A stretch of 64,000 nt of DNA from Devosia sp. (GTDB lineage: Bacteria; Pseudomonadota; Alphaproteobacteria; Rhizobiales; Devosiaceae): NCBI RefSeq assembly GCF_017307495.1, contig NZ_JAFKHE010000030.1:1-64000 (forward strand), in the 5' to 3' direction. Of this stretch, positions 27,601 through 35,125 are shown piece after piece. How positions within the stretch are numbered: position 1 is the first letter of the stretch; each line of letters opens with the position of its first letter. The notes beneath the pieces are model-generated. The model was not told the origin of the DNA. It did not search any database and saw only the letters and a program-made list of their open reading frames with translations. Both the position numbers and the translations under genes were made by a program.

Positions 27601-28013
27601 CGCAGGCGGACAGGTGGCAGACCAGCGTCACGCTGCTGCCGCCCCTGCTCGTGTGCAAGGACAAGGTCGGGGCCTTCGCGGCGCGCAATGCCATCCTGTT
27701 TCAGTCCGGCAGTGCCCGCATCGCAGCCGACTCGCTGCCCGCGATCGACGAGCTGGCTGCCGACCTGGCGCTCTGCCCCGAGGCAACGGTGGAAGTCGAG
27801 GGACACACGGACGCCGACGGTGACGATGCGGCCAACCTCGCCCTGTCGGTGTCGCGCGCCGAGGCCGTGGTCGACGCCCTGGTCGAGCGCGGCGTGGCCG
27901 CCGACCGGCTCTATGCGATCGGCTACGGCGAGAGCCTCCCCGTCGCGAGCAACGAGACGAAGGCCGGCAAGCAGGCCAACCGGCGCATCGCCTTTACCCT
28001 GTCCGACGAGTAG
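24687..28013 (+). CDS. Large BON/OmpA protein with seven degenerate repeats
   Basis: A 1108-residue envelope protein. The N-terminal hydrophobic segment (residues ~6-30) is a membrane anchor or uncleaved signal. Residues ~32-95 resemble a BON domain. Seven repeats of ~115 residues start near 97, 215, 328, 442, 567, 686 and 873. Each opens with an aromatic-x-aromatic-x-A block (PFTFAAEK, PYAWRAQK, PFVWSATK, DYVFDARK), then GxVP and G.P..F...A...L..L. An Ala/Pro-rich linker lies at ~805-872. Residues ~990-1108 are a peptidoglycan-binding OmpA domain (ILFQSGSARI, GHTDADG, NRRIAF). The ATG at 24687 is chosen because the membrane segment begins there. Confidence 0.85.
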   Translation: MSIFLKWGVPAFVTVVGGTAAAIATSGAAMPPDLTARASAAIADANWAEVSFDARDATLSGTATTQRMIDDAVARVAAVHGVRSVTAKVVLAEYASPFPFVASIAGGTIRLAGGLPDEDARAPILAAAGAGTTDAMRPMSGGPGRATWVAAVDYALGYARELDEGEVALADLTLTVSGRAKSPESYAALQRLAAAPAPAGVVLAFHEFTPPLHSPYEWRAEYDGSRLILSGAAPSGEVANALEALAPSSKPVSTSMVVASGAPSGFEATASQLVQNLLKLERGSATISGTTSTLSGSPADPATAEAIRVAMTPGGTTVTLGPPQVQQYWFSAERGATEIILDGFVPDEALRDRLEAMDGVDAASLELGRGAPERFESGVDFIVEALGHMSEGRGSLAGTAISLSGRATTVAEFTRLETTLDLGAPQGLILAGTDIKPPLATPFTFAAEKTAGGAFAVSGHVPSEAVRKAVLAALPGAAADSTTIADGNPADFRDAAIKAVGVLALLDTGKVAYDGASWSLTGTVDSPTKAFAAESAFATAGLRAAGWSYAVALPAASTPAALPVIDPYAWRAQKLAGGGVTFSGFVPTPQLKSYLAVHAGQGVTDGSALGAGAPDGFIGDAIAALDALLALDEGSVSLSAGSWSLDGKIRTSAHRQAVESQLRRAADTSRWHVAIQAADAAPVVAPFVWSATKAADGAVTLAGYVPTESLRAALAAAGGTGVVDRTLVGSGEPPGFDADAGAGLAALLKLETGELRYDGTRWSISGQPKSPAEADAVTAAVAAMSDGGASWTAALAAPLEAGPAAPVAPETVATDPATNAASDQAVTVEPATPAADDAQPVPAEPAKPAADAETAVAAIEPAAETPTPPAVRDYVFDARKVLGGPVTFAGAVPAEPMRRYLAVITGTEPAEGLSISDSLPEGFIPSAEAGSRALKLLADGEFGLDGDTWVFSGRAETEAQKQAALAELAAAPQADRWQTSVTLLPPLLVCKDKVGAFAARNAILFQSGSARIAADSLPAIDELAADLALCPEATVEVEGHTDADGDDAANLALSVSRAEAVVDALVERGVAADRLYAIGYGESLPVASNETKAGKQANRRIAFTLSDE

Positions 28014-28021
28014 CGGGCCTC

Positions 28022-28135
28022 ATGACGCTGGATTCCCTGACCTACCTGCTGCAGTTCTACTGGCCGTTCGTTGTCGGCGCCGCCGCCGTCGGGTTGGTGA
28101 CGGGCTGGTGGTCCGTTGGCCAACGGAAGGGCTGA
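28022..28135 (+). CDS. 37-residue membrane microprotein
   Basis: A short ORF between the OmpA-repeat gene (8 bp upstream) and the HHH gene (7 bp downstream). The 37-residue product begins MTLDSLTYLLQFYWPF, has one hydrophobic helix (about residues 12-31) and ends in a basic VGQRKG tail, predicting a single-span inner-membrane protein with the C-terminus inside. Tight spacing to both neighbours and a clean membrane profile argue for a real gene. Function unknown; probably associated with its membrane-anchored neighbours. Confidence 0.6.
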   Translation: MTLDSLTYLLQFYWPFVVGAAAVGLVTGWWSVGQRKG

Positions 28136-28142
28136 GTCCGCG

Positions 28143-29276
28143 ATGCTGAACCCGGCCCATATCCTCGAGACCGCATTCCTCCTGCTGGCTGCGTTCCTCG
28201 CCGGCGCCATTGCTGGTTCGCTGGCAAGGCTGGCGGTGCGGCGCCTGGCGCCTACCAAGGCGGTGACGGCGGCACAACCACTTGTGTCCGCGGTACAGAC
28301 GGTTGAGCCCGAGCCGGCGCTTGTTGCGGTACCGGTCATCGAGCCCGTGACGAAGCCGGCCCAGCCGGAGGCGCCGGTCGAAGTGCCGGTGCCGGAATTC
28401 GCCGAGGTTGCGAAGGCAATCGCGGCGCGCGAGGCCGATACCGTGGCTCCGCTGCCTGAGGTGAAGATGCCCAGGGTGGCGCCCCTGCCGCCGCTTTCGC
28501 CGGCGCGGCCCGTGCCCGTCATGGCACCGGCGCGTCGGGCCGCCCAGACCACGTCGGGCCTGCTCGTGCCGTCGCCCCGGGCGGTCGAGCAGGCAAGGAC
28601 CCAGGTTGCCCAGGATGCTCCCAGCGCGGAGGTGATCCCTTTTCCCGTCGAGCGAGGCAGCACTTCGACCCGGGACGACACGGCCCCCGTTTCCGAGGTG
28701 AGGCCGGTCGAACCTGCCCCGGAATCGTCGGGAATCGTCGCGAGCGAGACGGCGACGCCCCCGGCTCCTTCCGAGGCGCCCGCGCCCGAGCCGGTCAAGG
28801 CGGCAACTGCCGAGCCCGCGCAGCCGCCTCACGATGGGGCATCGGCACCGGTTGCAGACGACGAGGCGGCCGCCATGCGCGCGATCGAGGGTGGCTGGTC
28901 GCCCCGGCGGTCTGGCGGCAAGCGTTCAGCCAAGGCGCCCAGACCCGAGGGGATAGCCGATGACGAGCCGGCTGCCGACGAGGTCGGACTTACCCAGGAG
29001 CAGCCGGGTCGGCCGGCTGGCATCGCCGAGCCACGCAACGGCACCAAGGACAACCTGACCAACATCATCGGCGTGATGCCGGTGATCGAGACCGCCCTCA
29101 ATACCGTCGGCGTCTATCATTTCGACCAGATAGCCGCCTTCACCGACGACAACGTCGCCTGGCTCGAGGGGCACCTGGGGATAGACGGCCGCATCAACCG
29201 CGAGCACTGGCGCGAACAGGCCCGCGAACTGGCGGTGGTTTCCGAGCGCGCGCGAAAAGTCGTCAGCCAGCAATAG
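28143..29276 (+). CDS. Membrane-anchored protein with C-terminal helix-hairpin-helix domain
   Basis: A 377-residue protein. An N-terminal transmembrane helix (residues ~5-28, ETAFLLLAAFLAGAIAG) is followed by ~250 residues rich in Ala, Pro, Glu and Val, probably disordered. The C-terminal ~80 residues (DNLTNIIGVMPVIETALNTV, YHFDQIAAFTDDNVAWLE) form a helix-hairpin-helix module like that found in NuoE-associated and ribosomal-protein-like contexts. The ATG at 28143 begins the membrane helix. It is the third gene of a compact unit with the OmpA-repeat protein and the microprotein. Its stop abuts the stop of the convergent hydrolase gene. Confidence 0.8.
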   Translation: MLNPAHILETAFLLLAAFLAGAIAGSLARLAVRRLAPTKAVTAAQPLVSAVQTVEPEPALVAVPVIEPVTKPAQPEAPVEVPVPEFAEVAKAIAAREADTVAPLPEVKMPRVAPLPPLSPARPVPVMAPARRAAQTTSGLLVPSPRAVEQARTQVAQDAPSAEVIPFPVERGSTSTRDDTAPVSEVRPVEPAPESSGIVASETATPPAPSEAPAPEPVKAATAEPAQPPHDGASAPVADDEAAAMRAIEGGWSPRRSGGKRSAKAPRPEGIADDEPAADEVGLTQEQPGRPAGIAEPRNGTKDNLTNIIGVMPVIETALNTVGVYHFDQIAAFTDDNVAWLEGHLGIDGRINREHWREQARELAVVSERARKVVSQQ

Positions 29277-30215
29277 TCAGGCGGCCTTGCGCTGCTTCAG
29301 CAGCTTGCGCACGAACTCGGCGATCGGCTCGACATCCTCGACGGTGTTGAGCAGGGCAGGGGAGCCCTGGCCCTCGAGCACATAACCTTCGCTGTCGCGC
29401 CGCCTGCGAAGCATCTCCTCGAACGTCTCGCGCCTCACCTGCTCGGTGAGCTGCGTACGCATCAGCATGAGCGGTGCAGTGGCCAGGGCGTCGTATAACG
29501 GCCACTGCGGCACGAGGATGTCGTCGTGCTCGAAGGCTTCGAGCATCTTCACGAGGTAGGGGTCGAACAAGGCCCGCACCCGGCCGCGCTTGTCGAGGTA
29601 ATGGGTGCGCGCTGCCAGCACATCGAGCAGGCCCTCGTTGGCGGCCGGATAGTCCGGCGACAGCATGCGGCGCGACATGGTGCGGAACCCGGCTTCGGAG
29701 CGGCTGCCGTCCAGATCCTTGAGGTTGTTGCGCAGCCGGACCAGACCGCGCGGGTCGGATACCGGGCCGGCATCGATGAGCACGGCGCCGGCGACGAGGT
29801 TGGGCCGCTCCGCCGCGAGCGCCATGACGACCTGCCCGCCATAGCCCTGGCCGAGGAAGATGCCGCCATCGACCGCCAGCGCGGCGAGGATCTGGATGAC
29901 GTCCCGGGCATCGACCGTCGTGATGTAGCGCGACTTGTCGTTCCGGTCGGACGAGCGCCCGCGCCCCTTGAGGTCGATGAGCAGCACCGGCCAGTCGGCG
30001 CCATAGGCGCGGTGGAAATGGTTGGCGAAGTCGGCGAAGTCCGACATGTTGCGCTGGTAGCCCGGGACGCAGACCAGCGGGATACGGTCGACGCCGAGCC
30101 GGCCGGAGACGTGCACTGCAATCATCTCGTCGGCGGGACCGACGGCGTAGCGTGTCACCGGCAGGTTCTGGAAGCTGCGATAGTCGTCGGGGACGGTGCG
30201 GACGCGCTGAAGCAT
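29277..30215 (-). CDS. Alpha/beta-hydrolase fold protein lacking catalytic Ser and His
   Basis: A 312-residue alpha/beta-hydrolase-fold protein (VCVPGYQRNMSDF, LLIDLKGRGRSS). The nucleophile elbow, normally G-x-S-x-G, reads G122-Q-G-Y-G126, with glycine at the serine position. Near the C-terminus, the segment usually carrying the catalytic histidine (GxGHxP) reads EGQG-S285-PALL. It therefore looks like a pseudoenzyme or a protein with another role. The frame is intact. The ATG at 30215 begins at MLQRVRTV; an upstream extension overlaps the transglycosylase gene antisense-like. It lies just downstream of the transglycosylase on the same strand. Confidence 0.85.
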   Translation of the reverse strand: MLQRVRTVPDDYRSFQNLPVTRYAVGPADEMIAVHVSGRLGVDRIPLVCVPGYQRNMSDFADFANHFHRAYGADWPVLLIDLKGRGRSSDRNDKSRYITTVDARDVIQILAALAVDGGIFLGQGYGGQVVMALAAERPNLVAGAVLIDAGPVSDPRGLVRLRNNLKDLDGSRSEAGFRTMSRRMLSPDYPAANEGLLDVLAARTHYLDKRGRVRALFDPYLVKMLEAFEHDDILVPQWPLYDALATAPLMLMRTQLTEQVRRETFEEMLRRRRDSEGYVLEGQGSPALLNTVEDVEPIAEFVRKLLKQRKAA

Positions 30216-30253
30216 CCCTGAGCGATAGCAGCCGCCGTGCTCACCGCCAACGG

Positions 30254-32323
30254 CTAGCTCGGGATCTTCCTCAGCGCGCTGTCGATGCTGAGGTCGTCCT
30301 TGCCCAGACGGGCGCGGTAGACGAGATAGTTTCCGAGGACGCGCTTCACGTAGGTGCGCGTTTCCTGCACGGGGATGAGCTCGACCCAGACCACCGGATC
30401 GATCGACTCCGAGCGGGGGTCGCCGAAGGTGGCGATCCACTTGTTGGCGTTGCCGCCGCCGGCATTGTAGGCCGCGGCGGCGAGCAGCAGCGAGCCGTCA
30501 AAGCGCTCGAGCTGGGCCTTTAGGTAGGTCGAGCCGAGCAACGCGTTGTACTCCGCGTCGCTGGTCAGGCGGCTCTTTGAATAGGTGACGCCGAGCTTGC
30601 CGGCCGTCTCCTTTGCCGTCGCCGGCATCAACTGCATGAGTCCGCGAGCCCCGGCAGACGACACCGCATCGACCTGGAAGCGGCTCTCCTGGCGGGTGAT
30701 GGCATAGACCGCCGCGTGGTCGATGGAGGCCAGCTGGGTTGCCGGCAGCCCGTCCTTGGGGAAGTTGAACAGGTCCAGCGGCACGCCACGGCGTTCGGCC
30801 GTGTCGGCAATGGTGATGGCGAGGTGATGGGAGTCGAGCGACTGGGCGAGGCGTGCCGCGAGCAGCAGTTCGCCACCGCTCGTCAGGTCTGTAGCGAGAC
30901 TGCGTAGCAGCGGAACAGCCATTTCCCTGTGCCCGTTGTCGGCGAGCAGGCGAACCGCGCGAACGACTTCCCGGGCCTCGAAACCTGCTTCGGCAGGCTT
31001 CCAGGCCGGCATGTCGCGCAGCTCGACCGACTTCTGGCCCAGCGCCGCCCGGGCCAGTTGGCCGTAGTAGATGGTGCCGTATGCCGCGGCCCTTTGCCAG
31101 GCGGTGCGCGCACCGCTGGCGTCGCCGAGATCGCTCAGGGCGCGGCCCAGCCAGTAGTTTGCCTGCGTGACGGAGTCGGGCAGGGTGGAATTCGCCGCCA
31201 TCGCTTCGAAGTGCGGGACCGCTGCCTTGGCGTCCTTGAGGAAGGCGAGAGCGATCCAGCCGGCGTGGAAATGCGCCTCGACCAGCCGTCCATCTGGCCC
31301 TTCCGTGTAGCCCGCAGCGGCGCGGTAGGCGCGCTTGACCTCGCCCAGGGCGAGTAGCTGGCGGGTAAGCGTACGGCGCTCGTACCAGAACTCTTCCGAA
31401 TCTGGGATGTTGCCGTCGGCCCTGTCGAGCCAGTCGATGGCCTGGTCCCACAGCTCGAACTGCCGAGCGCGCTGGGCCCGGCTGAACAGATAGACCGGAT
31501 TTGAGCGCAGCGACGGATCGACCGCGTCGAGCAGCTTCTTGGCGTCCTTGGCGTCGCGGGATACCGCGATGCGGGCGACGGCCAGGGACTTCTGTGCCGG
31601 GGTCAGGAACTTCATCAGCCGTTCGACGGCGGTGGCGCGGTCATGCATCATCAGGTGCATGGCGCGAGCCCAGTGATCGTCGCGATCGAGCAGCTCGCCA
31701 AGCTTGTCCAGCACCCTGGACTCGGTCGCCTTGTCGAGGAAGTTCTCGGTCCAGATCGAGCGTGCCAGCCGCGCGGCGCGTGGCTTCTGTCCGTCGGCGA
31801 CATAAGCCTGGGCCAGCGCGATCTGCGCGGTGACGGTGTTGGGCATCGCCCCGCCGAGATCCTTGATGATCGTGGCACCGTCGGCCTGCTCCTTGATGAG
31901 CGCCTGCTCGAGCCGGGTGCGAAACACGGCGGCCTTGGCAAACTCCGGCGCGTCGGCAAGAAAGCGCAGGACCGAGGCGGCGGGAACCTCGCCGTTGCCG
32001 TAATAGATCGCCGCCCACTGGATGGTGCGGCGTTCGGTGGCGTCGGCAATGCTGCGGGCGAACTCGTAGGCGGCGGCCTGGTCGCCATCGGCGAGCAGTT
32101 GCAGCGCCTGCCGGAACGTGACCGAGGCGGCGGCCGGCAAGTCCACGGCGGCGCTGTCGATGGCGCCGGTCGTCATCGGATCGACCATGGCGGTTGGGGC
32201 CGAGGCGACGATACCCGGCCTGTCGTTGGCGCGCGACAACACCGTGGGGAGCGGCGCCGCGACCACGACGCTTGCAGCAAGAATGCCTGCAGCTAGGCCC
32301 CTGAGGCCTTGCGCGACAACCAT
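30254..32323 (-). CDS. Soluble lytic murein transglycosylase (Slt family)
   Basis: A 689-residue periplasmic enzyme that cleaves peptidoglycan between MurNAc and GlcNAc, leaving 1,6-anhydroMurNAc ends. The N-terminus is a signal peptide (GLRGLAAGILAASVVVAA). Residues ~60-500 are the alpha-superhelical U-domain with TPR-like repeats. The C-terminal SLT domain has the catalytic glutamate in AITRQESRF (near residue 545), then GARGLMQLMPATA and AAYNAGGGN. The ATG at 32323 places the signal peptide at the terminus. It is divergent from dapA. Confidence 0.93.
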   Translation of the reverse strand: MVVAQGLRGLAAGILAASVVVAAPLPTVLSRANDRPGIVASAPTAMVDPMTTGAIDSAAVDLPAAASVTFRQALQLLADGDQAAAYEFARSIADATERRTIQWAAIYYGNGEVPAASVLRFLADAPEFAKAAVFRTRLEQALIKEQADGATIIKDLGGAMPNTVTAQIALAQAYVADGQKPRAARLARSIWTENFLDKATESRVLDKLGELLDRDDHWARAMHLMMHDRATAVERLMKFLTPAQKSLAVARIAVSRDAKDAKKLLDAVDPSLRSNPVYLFSRAQRARQFELWDQAIDWLDRADGNIPDSEEFWYERRTLTRQLLALGEVKRAYRAAAGYTEGPDGRLVEAHFHAGWIALAFLKDAKAAVPHFEAMAANSTLPDSVTQANYWLGRALSDLGDASGARTAWQRAAAYGTIYYGQLARAALGQKSVELRDMPAWKPAEAGFEAREVVRAVRLLADNGHREMAVPLLRSLATDLTSGGELLLAARLAQSLDSHHLAITIADTAERRGVPLDLFNFPKDGLPATQLASIDHAAVYAITRQESRFQVDAVSSAGARGLMQLMPATAKETAGKLGVTYSKSRLTSDAEYNALLGSTYLKAQLERFDGSLLLAAAAYNAGGGNANKWIATFGDPRSESIDPVVWVELIPVQETRTYVKRVLGNYLVYRARLGKDDLSIDSALRKIPS

Positions 32324-32611
32324 GGTAACCGTCCTGTTGGTCCTCGGTACAAATCCAACAAGGTGCCCCCACCCTTGCAGCACACCTAGAATCGCACGGT
32401 GCCCGTGAACGTTTGGTTAGCCACTCGGTCCTTGTGGGTGTGCTTTGCGAGCTTGTCCGACTGGTTGCTTGTCGCGCCGCACGAGAAAAACTATGGTGCG
32501 CGACTGTGGCCCCGGGATGATCCGGATGTGGCCATATTCTGGCCGCACGGCCCACCAACAAGCCCGCGACCGTCCTGCGGCGGCGCACACACCCAAGAGG
32601 AACTCATCCGA

Positions 32612-33493
32612 ATGCTGCGAGGTTCGATCACGGCGCTCATCACTCCGTTCGCGAACGGGGCGCTGGATGAGAAAGCCTTCAGTCGTTTCGTGGATTGGCA
32701 GGTCCAGGAGGGTTCGCACGGGCTCGTGCCGGTCGGCACCACTGGGGAAAGCCCCACCGTCACCCACGAGGAGCACCGCCGGCTCATCGAGATCTGTGTC
32801 GAGGTGACGGCCCGACGCGTGCCGGTCCTGGCCGGTGCCGGGTCGAACTCTACCGACGAAGCCGTGGCCCTGACCCGCTTTGCCGAGGATGTCGGTGCCG
32901 ATGCGGTGCTGTCGGTTGTGCCCTACTACAACAAGCCGACCCAGGAGGGGATGTTCCAGCACTTCTCCGCCGTGGCCGCGGCGACGGCGCTGCCGATCAT
33001 CCTGTACTCGGTCCCCGGCCGCACCGTCGTCGACCTGACGGTGGACACCATCGCCCGGCTCAAGGACGCGCACCCCAACGTCATCGGCGTCAAGGACGCC
33101 ACCGCCAGCATGGAGCGCGCCAGCCTGCAGCGCGCCCGGCTCGGCGCCGATTTCATCCTGCTCTCTGGCGAGGACATGACGGCGCTCGGCTTCAATGCCC
33201 ATGGCGGCCACGGCTGCATCTCGGTGACCTCAAATGTCGCGCCGCGCCTCAGCGCCCTGTTCCAGAACGCCTGCCAGCAGGGCAACTATGCCGAGGCCCT
33301 GGCGCTGCAGGACAAGCTCGTGCCGCTGCACAAGGCGCTGTTCCTCGAGAACAATCCTGGCGGCGTGAAGTATGCGGCCTCGCGGCTCGGGCTGTGTGCC
33401 AACGAGTTCCGCCTGCCGGTCGTGCCGGTGAGCAAGAACAACGAGCAGGCGATCGATGCCGCCTTGCAGCACGCAGGCCTGCTGCCCAACTAA
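32612..33493 (+). CDS. dapA: 4-hydroxy-tetrahydrodipicolinate synthase
   Basis: A 293-residue TIM-barrel aldolase that condenses pyruvate with aspartate semialdehyde in lysine and diaminopimelate synthesis. Visible are GTTGESPTV, the tyrosine in PYYNKPTQEG, and the Schiff-base lysine in GVKDATASMERA. The ATG at 32612 has AGAGGAA upstream and matches the family start (MLRGSITALITPF); a 71-codon upstream extension is not credible. The 288-bp divergent gap to the transglycosylase gene shows no other gene. smpB follows 66 bp downstream, a common alphaproteobacterial pairing. Confidence 0.95.
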   Translation: MLRGSITALITPFANGALDEKAFSRFVDWQVQEGSHGLVPVGTTGESPTVTHEEHRRLIEICVEVTARRVPVLAGAGSNSTDEAVALTRFAEDVGADAVLSVVPYYNKPTQEGMFQHFSAVAAATALPIILYSVPGRTVVDLTVDTIARLKDAHPNVIGVKDATASMERASLQRARLGADFILLSGEDMTALGFNAHGGHGCISVTSNVAPRLSALFQNACQQGNYAEALALQDKLVPLHKALFLENNPGGVKYAASRLGLCANEFRLPVVPVSKNNEQAIDAALQHAGLLPN

Positions 33494-33559
33494 GCGGAGC
33501 GCGCTCGGCACAAGCAGCCGCGATCCGGCGGCGCGAGCGCGCGATCACTAGGAAGATTT

Positions 33560-34051
33560 ATGGCTAAGGCACCTGGCAAACCCGCGACCATCTCGACCGG
33601 GCCCGTGGCGGAGAACCGCCGGGCCCGCTTCGACTATGAGATCCTCGACACGCTCGAGGCGGGCATCGTGCTCACCGGCACCGAGGTGAAGTCGCTGCGC
33701 CAGGGCAAGGCCCAGATTACCGAAAGCTACGCCTCGCCCGAGCGGGGCGAACTGTGGCTGATCAATGCCCACATCCCGGAATACCTGCAGGCCAACCGCT
33801 TCAACCATGAGGAAAAGCGGCCGCGCAAGCTGCTCGTCAACAAGAAGCAGCTCGCCAAGCTCAGCCAGGATGTGGAACGCGCCGGCAACACCATCGTGCC
33901 GCTCAAGCTCTATTTCAACGAGCAGGGCCGGGCGAAGCTGCTGATCGGTATCGGCAAGGGCAAGAAGAGCTTCGACAAGCGCCAAACCGAACGGAACCGC
34001 GACTGGGGCCGGGAGAAGTCCCGCCTGATGAAGGAAGGAGGACGGGGCTAG
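33560..34051 (+). CDS. smpB: SsrA (tmRNA)-binding protein
   Basis: A 163-residue RNA-binding protein that delivers tmRNA to stalled ribosomes. The OB-fold core (NRRARFDYEILDTLEAGIVL, GTEVKSLRQGK, LWLINAHIPEY) and the basic C-terminal tail (KGKKSFDKRQTERNRDWGRE) are intact. AGGAAG precedes the ATG. I found no tmRNA gene in the window. Confidence 0.96.
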   Translation: MAKAPGKPATISTGPVAENRRARFDYEILDTLEAGIVLTGTEVKSLRQGKAQITESYASPERGELWLINAHIPEYLQANRFNHEEKRPRKLLVNKKQLAKLSQDVERAGNTIVPLKLYFNEQGRAKLLIGIGKGKKSFDKRQTERNRDWGREKSRLMKEGGRG

Positions 34052-34079
34052 CCTCGTCCGGAACAGCCGCCGTCATCGC

Positions 34080-35021
34080 CTACTTGTTCTTCCCGTTACC
34101 TTTGCCGCCGTGGTTGCCCTTGTTGTGGCCCTTTCCGGGGTTGCCGGTCTCGTAGTCGCCTTCCGACCCCTCGCCGCCATTGCCCCAGCCGTTGTTGCCC
34201 TTGCCCGGATGTTCCTCCCCGTTGCCCTGTGGGGGCGGAGGCGGCGGCGGGGGCGGGGGAGGAGGTGGTGGGGGCGGAGGAGGTGGGGGCGGAGGAACAA
34301 CGTCGGCGAGCTTGCGCGGCGACTTGTCCTCGGCCGTCTTGATCGGGCTGGCGCACCGGGCCGGGCGATCGACGCGGAACTCGCGCAGCAGGCGGGCTTG
34401 CGACTCTACATAGGGAAAGGCCGTGCTGGCGACCTTGAGCCGCTCCGCTTCCTTGCCGAGCAGCTTGGCCTGCCGGCGCGACATCAGCTGCGCGACTTCG
34501 CAGCGCTGGGTGAGTTCCACGCATTCGCCCACCGTCGGGCACAGGCGGACGCCGCCCTCGAACAGGATCACGCTGGTCTGGCCCGTGGCCCCATCCACGG
34601 TGAAGTCGAATTCGGTGCCGCGCACGCCCATGGTGCCGGTCGGCGTGGCGATCGAGTAGGCGCTCTTGTCACCCTTGCCGGTGATGAAGCGGAACGTGCC
34701 GGCGAGCGCGTTGACCGCGAACTTCTGCGGCGTGCCGTCGTTGCGCATCAGGTAGCGTTCGATGACGAGGCTCGAGCCGCGCCCGATCACCAGGTGGGTC
34801 TGATCGGAAAAGATCACCTGGACTTCGCCGCTGGCGCCGGTGACGACGGTCTCGCCTTCGCGCAGATCGCTCCCGCGCAACAGCGTGACCCTGTCCGGGC
34901 CAAGCGTACCCGTCGCCTGCGGAGTGACATCCGCGACGGTTGCGAGCTGATCCTCGGCGAACGTCTCGCCGGCAAGAAGAGCACAGAGCACTACGGCGAG
35001 AGCCGAAAGACGCAGCCGCAC
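34080..35021 (-). CDS. Exported FecR-domain protein with 22-proline tract
   Basis: A 313-residue protein with a Sec signal peptide (cleavage after ~residue 22, ETFA). Residues ~40-165 form a FecR/beta-helix-like domain (LREGETVVTGASGEVQVIF, TPTGTMGVRGTEF). Residues 243-264 are 22 consecutive prolines written with all four CCN codons. A 49-residue Gly/Asn/Lys-rich tail follows. No fecI or TonB receptor gene is nearby, so this is not a classical FecR anti-sigma factor; an envelope or surface role is more likely. It converges on smpB. Confidence 0.82.
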   Translation of the reverse strand: MRLRLSALAVVLCALLAGETFAEDQLATVADVTPQATGTLGPDRVTLLRGSDLREGETVVTGASGEVQVIFSDQTHLVIGRGSSLVIERYLMRNDGTPQKFAVNALAGTFRFITGKGDKSAYSIATPTGTMGVRGTEFDFTVDGATGQTSVILFEGGVRLCPTVGECVELTQRCEVAQLMSRRQAKLLGKEAERLKVASTAFPYVESQARLLREFRVDRPARCASPIKTAEDKSPRKLADVVPPPPPPPPPPPPPPPPPPPPPPQGNGEEHPGKGNNGWGNGGEGSEGDYETGNPGKGHNKGNHGGKGNGKNK

Positions 35022-35054
35022 GATTTACCCCACGACCAAAAGTCCAGCGGGGCA

Positions 35055-35070
35055 TTAACGCTCTGTTTAC
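35055..35070. promoter_or_regulatory. Possible CtrA-type box upstream of the FecR-domain gene
   Basis: TTAA-N7-TTTAC lies 34-49 nt upstream of the FecR-domain start. The CtrA consensus is TTAA-N7-TTAAC, so there is one mismatch. The assignment rests on this single match. Confidence 0.25.
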
Positions 35071-35125
35071 TGTCGATGGCAAGCAATTCGATGCCGAAGC
35101 GCGAGAAACGGCAGAAAAGTCCGAC

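Noticed and set aside
25560..27806. 748-codon minus-strand frame opposite the OmpA-repeat gene
   Set aside because: Arg/Gly-rich shadow; the plus strand has a BON domain, repeats and an OmpA domain.
32399..32611. N-terminal extension of dapA by 71 codons
   Set aside because: The family starts at MLRGSITALITPF, with a ribosome site directly upstream of 32612.
34180..34413. Plus-strand frame with a long polyglycine run
   Set aside because: It is the complement of the proline tract in the FecR-domain gene, which has a signal peptide and a recognisable domain.
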